From the NCBI GenBank assembly GCA_937896115.1, contig CALBLB010000034.1, positions 1 through 32,780 of the forward strand: a stretch of DNA of 32,780 nt, in the 5' to 3' direction. The DNA is from an uncultured Succinatimonas sp. GTDB lineage: Bacteria; Pseudomonadota; Gammaproteobacteria; Enterobacterales; Succinivibrionaceae. The stretch's first letter is position 1, and every line of letters starts with the position of its first letter. A program made the translations under genes and the position numbers. This document shows positions 23,716-32,780 of the stretch, piece after piece. The notes beneath the pieces were generated by a model. It made no database searches, was not told where the DNA came from, and was given only the letters and a program-made list of their open reading frames with translations.

Positions 23716-26700
23716 CAAAGACCTCCCAAAACCGATTTGATATAAATCATTTCGGACATCTCGTTATAGTCGCCGAATGTGGAGTAATTAAGCGCCGCTC
23801 CTATCTTGAGCCAATCAGTAAGATAATAGTCATAGCTCAAATGCGCACTGCCGCCGACTCCGGATTCATTTCCATGGGCATAATGCGAAGATCCGAGCAA
23901 GCCTAAAGATACGAGATCATCAAGATCGCTTTGCAAATCTGGATGTTGCGGGAAATAAGGTTCCTCATTCGTCTCATAAGACTGATAACCTAAGTTTAAC
24001 GAAGCATTAAACACCGAGTTTTCCGTACGTTTTAAGTAGGAGAAAGGGATTGAGGCGATGAAATAGTTCTGAGGGCTGAAATATCCGCCGTTACCTAAAG
24101 TAAAGTTGTTTTCGTTATGCTGGAAATTCAGATATGAAAGCGACAGACCTACCGTCATATCCTCATACATGGTAGGTTTGAAAGGATGCACGTATACGGT
24201 GGCATCTGCCCCCACACTGTTATTAGACCGTACGTTTTCACCCAAATAACGGTAGAAAGAGCCGCTTAAAGTACTTCCCAAATACCCGTTATCATAAGAA
24301 TAAGTCAGACTGCCGCCGTTTTTGGTAACTCCGCCCCAGTATTTTCCTGAATATTCGTCGGTATAGCCGTAATAACTCAAAATTGAATCCTGAACGGCAC
24401 GACGTTCTGCCGTAATGTTCAATGAACTGTTACGGGTTAAATCGAAAGTATAGGATGCACCGCCTATCACGGTAGTGCTGTCTTTACCTACAGGGCTTGC
24501 TCCCAAATCGAATCTGTAATTATCGTTACTTAAAGCTATGTCAAAACCTACTCCGGTGGTACGCGCAGGTTTTGCCGTATACATACCGGTGGAAATATGC
24601 TCAAGGGCATTTACCGCCGCCATTACCTGTTTGACATCACTAAAAGATCCGAAATATTTAATAAGATTGGCTCTTCCCTGTGCCGAAGTGAGAGCAAAAT
24701 CGGCTCCGTTTAAAGAAGTAGTCAGTAAAGTTTGCAAATCATTAGGATCCAAAGCATTAAGCCAGGCGTTGTTGGTCTTATAGTTTTCCCATTCGGCTGC
24801 ACTCATGCCTTTATAAGCGTTTTGCAGCGCCTGAACTCTGGTAACCATATTGGTAACTCCGACGCTCAGCGCCTGAGAGCCGAAACGACCGGCACTGTCA
24901 TAAGCGACATCCCCAGAATGCATGCTCACAGGGGTAGCAGTTACCGAAAGTTTGGCTCCGCCCAATACCGGCGTGCTTACGGTGTGAGGAGCTTCCACCA
25001 CCGATACCTTACTGAACCCTTCTTCACCGTCTTTTTGTCTGGCTTCCAAAGCAACATCCAGGGTTGTCGCAACCTTATCTTCAAGATCGCGCAACATGAA
25101 GTTCACCGAATTCAAAGTCTCGGCACGATCAGCTGCACTCAAAGATGAAGCAGCGGAAGCTGCATAGTTAGCACTGCCTTGATCCTGAGCATCCCAGGGG
25201 GAAGGTTTGGGGCCTTGAGGATCCTGCGCTTCCCACGGCAGAGCTTTGATGGCCTGAGCTTTAGTAGGAGCAGCGCCGCGATTATGGAAAGGATTGCCGG
25301 GCATATGAGCTATTTCCTGGGCGGTATATCCGTCTTGCCCTATGGGAAGAGGTTTGGGATCATCATAACGACCGTCCAACAGACCGCGCGCGCGCTTTAA
25401 CTTGATTATGGCCTCTTTGTATTCATGGTTTTTAGCATCGATACGCGCCAAAAGGGTCAGAGTACGCGGATCATCGGTATTGCGAAGTTTTTGCCCCAGA
25501 TCGGCTGCCCCCCGATAATCTTCACGTCCCAAAGCAGCATTCATCGCCCCTTCAATAGCCTGCTGATCCTCAGGAGACACTGCCAATACCCGACTGTACA
25601 AAGAAGCCGCTTCGTCATACATGCCGTTATCCTGATAAAGTCTGGCCATAGCCATCTGCAGATCCGGATCATCAGGATATTTCTGAATAAGCGGGAACAA
25701 TAGATCGTAAGCATCGGCAGAACGGTTGCTTTCACGCAGGGCATCGGCCCGACGTATGCTCTCGCCGTTTTTAAGTCTGTCGATTTCCTCACCTGAAGAA
25801 TTGGCGATCACACGCTGGTTTTCAGTCAAGGTCCTGGCTTTCTCGTAATTTCCGGTACCGTTGTACACAGAAATGATATCGGCAAGATCAGCCAAACCTT
25901 CGTTAGCAGATGCAGGGCGTGACATGGCAAGATTTGCCAGATCCAAGGCCCTGTCCTTATCTCCTGCACGCAAATATAGATAAGCAAGGTGACCAAGTTG
26001 CCTTTTTTGCAGGGATGAAGTCTTAAATCCTGAACTTCTTAAGGTATTTAAAGCCGCCGCATTGTTTCCCGAAGCTATATAACTTTCCACATCGGAAAAA
26101 AGCAGATCGGTTTGAAGTGTCGAGCGCATTTCCCTTACTTTTGGAGACGCTGATTTGATACGGTTTAAAGATGCCAGTGCCTGTTCGTATTCTTTAAATT
26201 CCATCTGCAAAGAAGCTGCGGCAAATAAATCTTCATCGGAGGCATTGGCCCGGTTAAGATAATTAAGTTCTGAATAAGCTCCTGACAGATCGCCGCTTTG
26301 CTGCTCGGTCAAAGCCAGATCGTAGTGCAACCAGGTAGCAGACGGATGCGCACGCAACTGCGTACGTAAATAATCCAAAGCCTGAGCATTACCGCGACCG
26401 TCTTTTAGGCTTTCCGCATGAGATCTGATCCCGGGAATGGGATCGACATAAACACGTACTCTGGAACTTTCACGGATCTTTTCTGCCAAAGCGCGATCCA
26501 TATTGGATAAAAGTGCCGTAGCTTCTGCGTTTTTACCGCCTTCCTTTAAAACGTAGTACAACAACTCCTGCACGCCTACGTTTGTAGGATCCGCACTTTG
26601 TGCCGTTCTCAAAGCCTCTTCGGCTTCTGGATAACGTTTGTTTTTACGGGCAAGCTCGGCTTTTAAGATCAATGCATCCGCATCATAAGGACTGTCTTTT

Positions 26701-28010
26701 AGCAGATCATTAAGTACGGTCAAAGCTGCCTGATCCCTTCCGTTTTCAGCATTGAAACGAGCCTGACACAACAGTGCGTCATGCTTAAGTTTGGGAGCTT
26801 TGCTACCGCCTGAGGCTGCCGCCTGATTAAGGTATTCTGCTGCCTGAGGGTAATTTTTAAGCTCCATATACAGATAGCCCACGGCCTCAAGAGCATTCTG
26901 ATTGTGCGGATCTTTGCTCAAGATACGTTTGAAATCGTTGATGGCATCTTCTTTATCGGTTTTACTCTTGTCAAAAGCTTCTTTGGAAAGATTTCCCAAA
27001 GTAACCTCGTCATAATGCCGAGCTACTTCTGTATCACCGCGGTGACGGCTTAAATAATTCTGATAATACTTGTGATCATTCTCTGAAGGAGAAAACCACA
27101 GCAAAGCTTGTTTTAAGGCAAGATCGGCTTCCTTATATTTAGGAGCGTAATAATCCAAAAGCTCTATACCCTGACGAATGGTGCTTTGGCGATAGCTTAG
27201 GATCTTTCCCAAAGTGATCTGCGCATTGACATCGTGCGGGTTCTGCCTGATATAGGCGGTAACCCCGTTTTTAGCGCGATCATAATAATTAGGATCACCC
27301 GACATAGTCAGGTAATACTCAGATACCAAGGCTTTAGGCGGTACGGCCCCCGGGAACAGCTTTTGATATTCGCGCAATGCACCTGCTATGTTTCCAGAAG
27401 ACGACAGAGCCCGGGCATGACTTAACAATTCTCCTGAAAGATCAGACATCCCGCGATGATTATCCAACTGTTGCAAATAATCACTGTTGGGAGCCAAACG
27501 CGCCAAACGATCTCTATAAATGTTGCCGGTTTCCTCGTCCTTGTTCTCATAAGACCACAGCGACATCAAAAACAAGGCTTCTTCATGATGAGGATCGGCC
27601 ATAAGCAGACGATTTAAAGTCTGCATGGCTTTATTATGCAGTTTCTTGTCATGCCAAAAATACGCCTGCTTGAGCAACGTTGCCGTAAGCGAGGTAGTGT
27701 TATTCTGGGCACTTTGAGAAGCATCAACAGCCGGCTCTTGTCCAGGCATATTTGCTGCAAAAGATGGCTGTACTTCGTGTGCCTCTGATGCTCCGGCTGC
27801 TGTTGCAGTATTTTCAGATACTGCCGCTCTCTGCACTTGAGTTTGAGTCTCAGACGTGCCGTCATTTTGATTTTGGCTCATTGCCGTTCTGGCCGCCTGT
27901 AACTGCCTTTGATCGTCCTCATAGGAAGCATGAACTCCATGACAGCACAAGGCAACTGTCAAGGCCAATACGGTTTTTTCAAATCCTGTTATCGAATGAT
28001 TCTTAGACAT
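23715..28010 (-). CDS. bcsC: Cellulose synthase outer-membrane export protein
   Basis: BcsC carries the glucan chain through the periplasm and outer membrane. The protein has 1431 residues, clearly longer than E. coli BcsC (1157). A signal peptide (TVLALTVALCCHGVHA-SYED) is followed by a Gln/Thr/Ala-rich spacer and about twenty TPR-like units through residue ~880 (for example DALILKAELARKNKRYPEAEEALRTAQ). A low-complexity linker near residue 940 repeats PW(E/D)AQD. The BcsC C-terminal export barrel begins near residue 999 (VSVVEAPHTVSTPVLGGAKLSV). A predominantly helical insert lies at about 1050-1143, before the first strands (GVGFDIALSNDNYRFDLGASPVG). ATG 28010 was chosen for the signal peptide and for GAGGT, which overlaps the bcsB stop; the frame stays open to 28127. 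Overlap with bcsD implies coupled translation. Confidence 0.95.
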   Translation of the reverse strand: MSKNHSITGFEKTVLALTVALCCHGVHASYEDDQRQLQAARTAMSQNQNDGTSETQTQVQRAAVSENTATAAGASEAHEVQPSFAANMPGQEPAVDASQSAQNNTTSLTATLLKQAYFWHDKKLHNKAMQTLNRLLMADPHHEEALFLMSLWSYENKDEETGNIYRDRLARLAPNSDYLQQLDNHRGMSDLSGELLSHARALSSSGNIAGALREYQKLFPGAVPPKALVSEYYLTMSGDPNYYDRAKNGVTAYIRQNPHDVNAQITLGKILSYRQSTIRQGIELLDYYAPKYKEADLALKQALLWFSPSENDHKYYQNYLSRHRGDTEVARHYDEVTLGNLSKEAFDKSKTDKEDAINDFKRILSKDPHNQNALEAVGYLYMELKNYPQAAEYLNQAAASGGSKAPKLKHDALLCQARFNAENGRDQAALTVLNDLLKDSPYDADALILKAELARKNKRYPEAEEALRTAQSADPTNVGVQELLYYVLKEGGKNAEATALLSNMDRALAEKIRESSRVRVYVDPIPGIRSHAESLKDGRGNAQALDYLRTQLRAHPSATWLHYDLALTEQQSGDLSGAYSELNYLNRANASDEDLFAAASLQMEFKEYEQALASLNRIKSASPKVREMRSTLQTDLLFSDVESYIASGNNAAALNTLRSSGFKTSSLQKRQLGHLAYLYLRAGDKDRALDLANLAMSRPASANEGLADLADIISVYNGTGNYEKARTLTENQRVIANSSGEEIDRLKNGESIRRADALRESNRSADAYDLLFPLIQKYPDDPDLQMAMARLYQDNGMYDEAASLYSRVLAVSPEDQQAIEGAMNAALGREDYRGAADLGQKLRNTDDPRTLTLLARIDAKNHEYKEAIIKLKRARGLLDGRYDDPKPLPIGQDGYTAQEIAHMPGNPFHNRGAAPTKAQAIKALPWEAQDPQGPKPSPWDAQDQGSANYAASAASSLSAADRAETLNSVNFMLRDLEDKVATTLDVALEARQKDGEEGFSKVSVVEAPHTVSTPVLGGAKLSVTATPVSMHSGDVAYDSAGRFGSQALSVGVTNMVTRVQALQNAYKGMSAAEWENYKTNNAWLNALDPNDLQTLLTTSLNGADFALTSAQGRANLIKYFGSFSDVKQVMAAVNALEHISTGMYTAKPARTTGVGFDIALSNDNYRFDLGASPVGKDSTTVIGGASYTFDLTRNSSLNITAERRAVQDSILSYYGYTDEYSGKYWGGVTKNGGSLTYSYDNGYLGSTLSGSFYRYLGENVRSNNSVGADATVYVHPFKPTMYEDMTVGLSLSYLNFQHNENNFTLGNGGYFSPQNYFIASIPFSYLKRTENSVFNASLNLGYQSYETNEEPYFPQHPDLQSDLDDLVSLGLLGSSHYAHGNESGVGGSAHLSYDYYLTDWLKIGAALNYSTFGDYNEMSEMIYIKSVLGGL

Positions 28011-28018
28011 GCTTGACC

Positions 28019-30469
28019 TCATTTGCCCGCTGCTACCATAAGACGTTTCTGTGCACGTTTGCGCAGGCATCTTGACGCGATTATCGAAAAAATAACCAAA
28101 ACGAAGAATCCGACCACACAAAGCCATGCGGCATGTTTTCCGGCAAAGAACAATACCTTAAATGCCGTACTGACCTCACCTTGATAGATATAGTCACCCA
28201 CGTTGTAACTCATGACTTTATCCTGTCCTGAGATCACACTGAGATCTCCGGTCACACTCTTGTTAATCTCACGGTTATCAAGATCGTCACCCAAACGGGA
28301 TAATTCATCATCAGAAGTGGCCGTAACCACAACGGCAACGTTGTCCCTGTCAAAAGGAGAAATAAGCGACAAGAATCCGCGCCATGCAGAATTGGTACGC
28401 ACGTAACGATTGGCATCGGCGTTTTCAGAGCGGAAATCTCCGGTTAAAAAACGCTCAAGACTTGACAACAAACCGCCCTTTAAAGAGAACATTCCGTACT
28501 CAACGATATTGAGATCTCCGCTGTTAAGTTCAAAAGACGATCCTTCCAATAATCGTTGCAGATATTCACGATGTTTCAAAGTAGCCACAACCATAAGATC
28601 AAGTCCTCTGAAAACAGCCTGATCTTCATTCAGGATCTGGGACCCTAAATACACTTTGTCAGCACTTACCATCGTTCCGGTAGCATTACCACTTCTTGCC
28701 ATAAGATTAAAAAGCGTATCAAGCTCTGAAACCGTAGCATGATCTGGGAGCAATATGGCCGTATGTGAAAAATCGGCATAACGGGTAAAAGGGAAAGATG
28801 CACCTACAAAAAAAGCCAGATTCGGCATGCGCGCAAAATGTACCGAATTGGAAAGGTCGATATAACTTTTCTCGTCAATTACGCTTTTAATGTTGGTATC
28901 GCGCATCACATCACAAGCGGTGCCGCGTTTAAGTCTCGTATCAAAGAAAAAGCGCAGTTCGTTGTCACCGTATACATATGTAGGTTGCAGGGGTATATGT
29001 CTTTCATTTTCACGACCGTTACCCCCCAAAAGACGCCAAAGATTTTCCAACAACCCTTTCTTATTCACCGGAAGTTTATCCAGGTAATTTCCGGAAATAC
29101 TCACATCAAGCCCTGATGCTTCTTCATCAAGATAATCAGGAGGAAATTCATAGGATATGAAGAGATCGCTGGGACTGCCGTATATTTGATAAAGATCAGG
29201 TGCAGAGCGGAAAGCTATGTCCAAAGGAGCATGGAAGAAACCGCGAGTCAGCAAACTCTGATCTTTACGCAGCAATTCATGTAAATAGACCTTACGATTG
29301 GCACTTATCCAGTAAGGAGCATCATAAGGCTGGTGTATTTCCTTAGGATAAGACTTAATAGGCAGGAAATTGGTTTCCTCATTCTTTTCAGATCCGGTAA
29401 GCGCCAAAATGGCATTGATGAAATCTTCTTCTGAGGATGCCACTACATAAACGTTTTTGTAGGGTTTATAGAAAGGATTATCCTTCATGTAAACCCCGGC
29501 TTTATCCGGAAGCTCTATACCCGCCACGGTCTGCTTGGGATGACCGAAAATGATTGAATTACCGACCGGCAAGGTATCAAGCGAAGTATTAAATCCCACA
29601 CCGCGATATTCGGCTTTTATTCCGAAGTATGAAGCCAGCATTACCGCTCCTTGCACCACCTCGGGAGTCAAAGGCTGGGGCAAAACAAAATTTACCGTGG
29701 TCTTGTCATTTTCATAACTGTCCAAAAAAGGCAGAGGAAAAACTGAAAGATTGGGATCAAGCGACAGTATGTAACCGTCTATGTCCAAATGGCTCTTAGG
29801 ATCGACCTTGATAAGGTATTTGTCGCTGTAGTCTATAAGGCAGCTGAATTCCTTGTCATCCACTACCTGAAAAACCAAAGAATTATCTTCTGACAGATAT
29901 TCGGTAGGAACCGTAAGTTCATAGCTTGTAAGATCCTTTGAAGTCAGAGGTATGGTTCCCAATTCCTGCTCGTTGAGTTTTACTTTAAGGTGAGGGTGCC
30001 TCTGTGCCATGGCTTCCGTCTGCTGTACGTAAATCTCAAGCCTTGCAGAACTTACCATTTTATCGATGGGCAGGGTAAAGCCGATGTTACTTTCATCCTG
30101 TCCGGCGGCCATTTTTACGCCGTCGCGAAATCCCAATTTATCAAAGGTATAGGAAGAAGAGTAAGCATTGAGACTGTCGTCATGAGTATTTAATTTGCTC
30201 AGGATCTCATCGCCTTTATCTGCTGCATCAGTCTCGTTTTGCTCGGCAGTCTGACCGTCGTCAAGCGGTCTTGACTGCAACAGGATATCCTCTATTACTT
30301 TAGGCAGATGGGGTGCGGCATTTTCCGCATCAGGATCCGTGGCTTTGGACATATTGTTATGCAGATTTCTGTAATCAAGATCCTCGGCCAACGCACAAAA
30401 AGTTATACAGGTAAGCGCAAAACTTACAAAGGCTCTGTTTACCAAAGTCCTCAAAAAGCTACTAAGCAT
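28019..30469 (-). CDS. bcsB: Cellulose synthase periplasmic subunit BcsB
   Basis: BcsB is the membrane-anchored periplasmic partner that completes the BcsA synthase and guides the nascent chain. The 816 residues start with a signal peptide (FLRTLVNRAFVSFALTCITFCALA-EDLD) and end with one membrane helix (about 780-799) and a basic tail, as the family requires. In between are alternating carbohydrate-binding-like and flavodoxin-like domains; GFRDGVKMAAGQDESNIGFTLP and FSCLIDYSDKYLI are typical early blocks. ATG 30469 is preceded by AGGAG at seven bases and overlaps the bcsA stop by 8 bp. The open frame to 30532 adds an unsupported N-terminus before the signal peptide. Confidence 0.95.
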   Translation of the reverse strand: MLSSFLRTLVNRAFVSFALTCITFCALAEDLDYRNLHNNMSKATDPDAENAAPHLPKVIEDILLQSRPLDDGQTAEQNETDAADKGDEILSKLNTHDDSLNAYSSSYTFDKLGFRDGVKMAAGQDESNIGFTLPIDKMVSSARLEIYVQQTEAMAQRHPHLKVKLNEQELGTIPLTSKDLTSYELTVPTEYLSEDNSLVFQVVDDKEFSCLIDYSDKYLIKVDPKSHLDIDGYILSLDPNLSVFPLPFLDSYENDKTTVNFVLPQPLTPEVVQGAVMLASYFGIKAEYRGVGFNTSLDTLPVGNSIIFGHPKQTVAGIELPDKAGVYMKDNPFYKPYKNVYVVASSEEDFINAILALTGSEKNEETNFLPIKSYPKEIHQPYDAPYWISANRKVYLHELLRKDQSLLTRGFFHAPLDIAFRSAPDLYQIYGSPSDLFISYEFPPDYLDEEASGLDVSISGNYLDKLPVNKKGLLENLWRLLGGNGRENERHIPLQPTYVYGDNELRFFFDTRLKRGTACDVMRDTNIKSVIDEKSYIDLSNSVHFARMPNLAFFVGASFPFTRYADFSHTAILLPDHATVSELDTLFNLMARSGNATGTMVSADKVYLGSQILNEDQAVFRGLDLMVVATLKHREYLQRLLEGSSFELNSGDLNIVEYGMFSLKGGLLSSLERFLTGDFRSENADANRYVRTNSAWRGFLSLISPFDRDNVAVVVTATSDDELSRLGDDLDNREINKSVTGDLSVISGQDKVMSYNVGDYIYQGEVSTAFKVLFFAGKHAAWLCVVGFFVLVIFSIIASRCLRKRAQKRLMVAAGK

Positions 30470-32585
30470 GACTTTCTCCTGCAACTTCCTGTTTTTTCCC
30501 GGCTTGTGCGCGTTTTGGAAATAAAGAATCATAGATACAGGCTAATACGGTAAAGAAAGAACGTATCGGGTTATCCTGCTTGTATTCAGGACGCACCCAG
30601 GCATCGGCTCTTGAGAAAATAAGCCGCACAAACTCCCTGCGGGTATCTATATCGACGTTTTCAAAACTGAATCGTAAGAATTCATCTTCACCCTGCACGG
30701 GTCTTACGATGCGTTTTACATTGACGCATACCGTGGCATTCCCGGTAGGGATCTCAAGATCGGTAATGGGATCTTCCTCCAAATTCAATTCGTTATTTCC
30801 TATGGAAAAATTGTCCACACGACAACCTCCCATGGAAATATCTCTCATTACAGCTCTTGAGCATATCCCGCTTTGCTGATAAACATTAACAGGAAGCTCA
30901 ACATTCAAACGTTGCAATTTACGCTTGTTGGCAGTTTCGCGTCCTACGCAAATTGCCGCTATTAGCAACAAAAGATTTACCATGGCCCAAAAAATATTCA
31001 GCAACATAGGTCCGAGCTGAGTTTCAAAATAACTGGGTAAAAAGATTTTTACCACGCTGAATACAATGGAAAAAGCCAATAATGACGCCACTATAAGATG
31101 AGGGCGTACCGACAGCGCATCAAAATATGCTTTATCAACTGTTTGCCCCTTATCGGTCACATTGAAATCGCCGTGATGAGGGAACAACAAAGTTGCCACG
31201 GTAGGTAACACCAAATGAAATGACAGCACGGTATCGTAAATCTGTCCCCAGAAACTGTAACGATAACGCCCGTACAATCTTGAACCTGACAACCCCGATA
31301 AGACAAGGTGCGGAACGGCATAAGCCAAAAGCAAACTTACCGATCCGTGCACAATGGAGATCCCGAAAAGCAAATACAATATAGGGGTAACCATAAAAAT
31401 AACCCTGGGCAAGGCGAAGAAAAAGTAACTGGTAGCAGAAAGATAACAAAGTCTTTGAGCCAGAGTCAGACCTTTACCGAACAAAGGATTATCCAATCTG
31501 AAAATCTGCACCATTCCGCGAGCCCAACGATTTCGCTGCTTCAAATGCAATACCAAGCGCTCGGTAGCCAAACCGCCTGCCAAAATATGATCAAGAAAAG
31601 CTGTCTTCCAACCTTTTCGTTGCAATTTCAAAGCAGTATGTGCATCCTCCGTCACGGTCTCCACGGCAAAACCGCCGATCTCATCTAGGGCACTGCGACG
31701 GATCACGGCACAGGATCCGCAGAAGAAAGTTGCATTCCAATTATCGTTACCGCGTTGTATAGGACCGTAAAATAAGGCGTTCTCAGGAGGAATATCCCTT
31801 CCTAAATACAGATTGCGCTGTATAGGATCCGGTGAATAGAAGTGATGGGGCGTCTGAATAAGTGCCAGCTTAGGATCAGTGACAAAAGCTCCCACGGTAG
31901 ACTGCAAAAATATTTTGGTTGCAATATGATCGCAGTCAAAAATAGCAATGAGCTCTCCGTGAGTGAGAGTCATCGCATGATTAAGATTTCCGGCTTTAGC
32001 ATGCTTATTGTCAGAGCGCGTGATATATCCTACCCCGATCTCGGTTGCAAAAGTAGCGAACTCGCGACGACGCCCGTCATCCAAAAGATAAATCCTTATC
32101 TTGTCTTTCGGATATTCAAGACATTGCGCGGCCAAAACCGTATCGCGCACCACATCCAGTGATTCGTTATAAGTAGGGATATATACGTCAACCGTAGGCC
32201 AGGTGTTCACATCCTTAGGCATGGGCACAATCTTTCGATTTAATGACCATGAAAGCTGAAAGAAACTTAAAAGCAGTACGCCGTATACATAGATTTCGGC
32301 ACCGAACAGCAAAACACCGAAAATGGTATCTATCCATGACGGAAAAGACAAAGTCTGCGTCGCCCGGAAAAACATATAGCGGGTTGAACATACCACCGAC
32401 GCTAACAACATACAAAAGGAAACAAAGTGCTTTTTAGAACAAAAGTTTGCAATTAAGCAGGCTATGATCATGCACATGCCGAAAATGAATTGGTTATGTG
32501 CATTCATAGGAGCAATAACTACCAAAACCAATACCGGCAATACCACACAAATGACAAAAAGTGCGGCAAATACTGAATGTTTCAT
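30462..32585 (-). CDS. bcsA: Cellulose synthase catalytic subunit (UDP-forming)
   Basis: BcsA polymerises UDP-glucose to beta-1,4-glucan and pushes the chain across the inner membrane. The 707 residues have about four N-terminal membrane helices, a GT2 domain and a second membrane bundle. Catalytic motifs are complete: TYNES (138-142), LLDDG (167-171), D217-x-D219 in FDCDH, FFCGS (287-291), TED (312-314) and QRNRW (350-354). The gating loop is FNVTDKG (474-480). The PilZ domain follows with R555-x3-R559 and DISMGG (582-587), so activation by c-di-GMP is expected. It is nearer the Komagataeibacter length (about 750) than E. coli BcsA (872), lacking a long N-terminal extension. A 44-codon ORF lies 16 bp upstream. 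Confidence 0.98.
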   Translation of the reverse strand: MKHSVFAALFVICVVLPVLVLVVIAPMNAHNQFIFGMCMIIACLIANFCSKKHFVSFCMLLASVVCSTRYMFFRATQTLSFPSWIDTIFGVLLFGAEIYVYGVLLLSFFQLSWSLNRKIVPMPKDVNTWPTVDVYIPTYNESLDVVRDTVLAAQCLEYPKDKIRIYLLDDGRRREFATFATEIGVGYITRSDNKHAKAGNLNHAMTLTHGELIAIFDCDHIATKIFLQSTVGAFVTDPKLALIQTPHHFYSPDPIQRNLYLGRDIPPENALFYGPIQRGNDNWNATFFCGSCAVIRRSALDEIGGFAVETVTEDAHTALKLQRKGWKTAFLDHILAGGLATERLVLHLKQRNRWARGMVQIFRLDNPLFGKGLTLAQRLCYLSATSYFFFALPRVIFMVTPILYLLFGISIVHGSVSLLLAYAVPHLVLSGLSGSRLYGRYRYSFWGQIYDTVLSFHLVLPTVATLLFPHHGDFNVTDKGQTVDKAYFDALSVRPHLIVASLLAFSIVFSVVKIFLPSYFETQLGPMLLNIFWAMVNLLLLIAAICVGRETANKRKLQRLNVELPVNVYQQSGICSRAVMRDISMGGCRVDNFSIGNNELNLEEDPITDLEIPTGNATVCVNVKRIVRPVQGEDEFLRFSFENVDIDTRREFVRLIFSRADAWVRPEYKQDNPIRSFFTVLACIYDSLFPKRAQAGKKQEVAGESHA

Positions 32586-32601
32586 AAGAAATCCCTTTTG
32601 C

Positions 32602-32736
32602 TCAATGGCGCAGAGGGTTGATGATCATGGTGCCTTGCTTAACATCAAAGCCAAGGATCGCGGCGGTCTTTTTGGCAATAACATCGATATCGAAAGCCGC
32701 AGCCGAATTTTTATTGTAATCGCACCATGCACTCAT
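32602..32736 (-). CDS. Small ORF ahead of bcsA, 44 codons
   Basis: This frame starts ATG at 32736, reads MSAWCDYNKNSAAAFDID, then VIAKKTAAILGFDVKQG and TMIINPLRH, and ends 16 bp before bcsA. An in-frame TAG lies six codons upstream of the ATG, so this is not the tail of a longer Met-initiated protein. There is no strong ribosome binding site; a perfect hairpin (32744-32764) sits 7 bases in front of the start. Many bcs operons begin with a small gene (bcsR in E. coli, 62 residues), and a DI-VIA-K pattern faintly recalls BcsR, but I cannot claim homology. It could also be a leader peptide. Function unknown. Confidence 0.4.
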   Translation of the reverse strand: MSAWCDYNKNSAAAFDIDVIAKKTAAILGFDVKQGTMIINPLRH

Positions 32737-32743
32737 ACTTAAG

Positions 32744-32764
32744 CTCAAAACCTAGCGTTTTGAG
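32744..32764. promoter_or_regulatory. Perfect hairpin/operator-like dyad at the head of the bcs operon
   Basis: CTCAAAAC (32744-32751), loop CTAGC, GTTTTGAG (32757-32764) form an 8-bp perfect inverted repeat that begins 7 bases upstream of the small ORF start. No T tract follows on the minus strand, so it is not a simple terminator. It may be an operator or an RNA hairpin controlling initiation. Confidence 0.4.
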
Positions 32765-32780
32765 AGTTCTTTAAGTCACA

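Noticed and set aside
24732..25148. 138-codon antisense frame inside bcsC
   Set aside because: It is the complement of the BcsC linker and barrel-start coding sequence, with no start signal or motif.
1..32780. CRISPR array, tRNA/rRNA, prophage or insertion sequence
   Set aside because: No regularly spaced identical repeats, cloverleaf-like sequence, integrase or transposase frame was found on reading both strands.

Overview
The window looks like the chromosome of a gammaproteobacterium of moderate GC content with AT-rich intergenic DNA. Evidence for this is the E. coli-like PlsB and CoaBC (catalytic residues fall at the E. coli positions), the rpmB-rpmG-mutM block divergent from coaBC-dut, a Haemophilus-like KdkA/OpsX pair, and GlpG. 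Anaerobic gut relatives such as Succinivibrionaceae are a plausible home, but that is inference and no marker here fixes the genus. No tRNA, rRNA, CRISPR, prophage or intact insertion sequence was seen.

Layout. Positions 1-1194 are AT-rich and non-coding, with a degenerate tandem duplication and one copy of a dispersed repeat. 1195-3107 (minus) holds cysE and a cation-diffusion-facilitator metal exporter. 3472-6395 (plus) holds plsB and a FliL-like periplasmic protein. 6455-8256 (minus) holds hldD and glpG. 8455-10763 (plus) holds waaF-waaA. 10890-12541 (plus) holds a KDPGal/KDPG-type aldolase and a 2-dehydro-3-deoxygalactonokinase, closed by two hairpin terminators. 12636-13964 (minus) holds kdkA and a flavodoxin-fold NAD(P)H oxidoreductase. 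14096-15648 (plus) holds an OpsX-type heptosyltransferase and coaD. 15841-17149 (minus) holds rpmB-rpmG-mutM. 17747-20738 (plus) holds coaBC-dut and an iron-type alcohol dehydrogenase. 20789-22171 (minus) is argH. 22230-32736 (minus) is a cellulose synthesis operon in the order small ORF-bcsA-bcsB-bcsC-bcsD-bcsZ.

Functional themes. (1) LPS inner core: HldD makes the heptose donor, WaaA adds Kdo, KdkA phosphorylates it, and OpsX and WaaF add heptoses. This set implies a Haemophilus-like single phospho-Kdo core. (2) Coenzyme A and nucleotide housekeeping: coaD, coaBC, dut, mutM. (3) Cellulose export: a complete c-di-GMP-responsive BcsA (PilZ motif present) with BcsB, a large BcsC, the Acetobacter-type BcsD and the BcsZ endoglucanase, which is a type I-like cluster. 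No bcsQ, bcsE, bcsF or bcsG is visible, although the window ends just upstream of the operon.

The least explained items are an ~80-bp two-dyad repeat found in opposite orientation at two distant intergenic sites, a ~250-bp duplicated non-coding block with a constant 563-564 bp offset, the small ORF and perfect hairpin ahead of bcsA, and an extra segment of about 95 residues in the export domain of BcsC.
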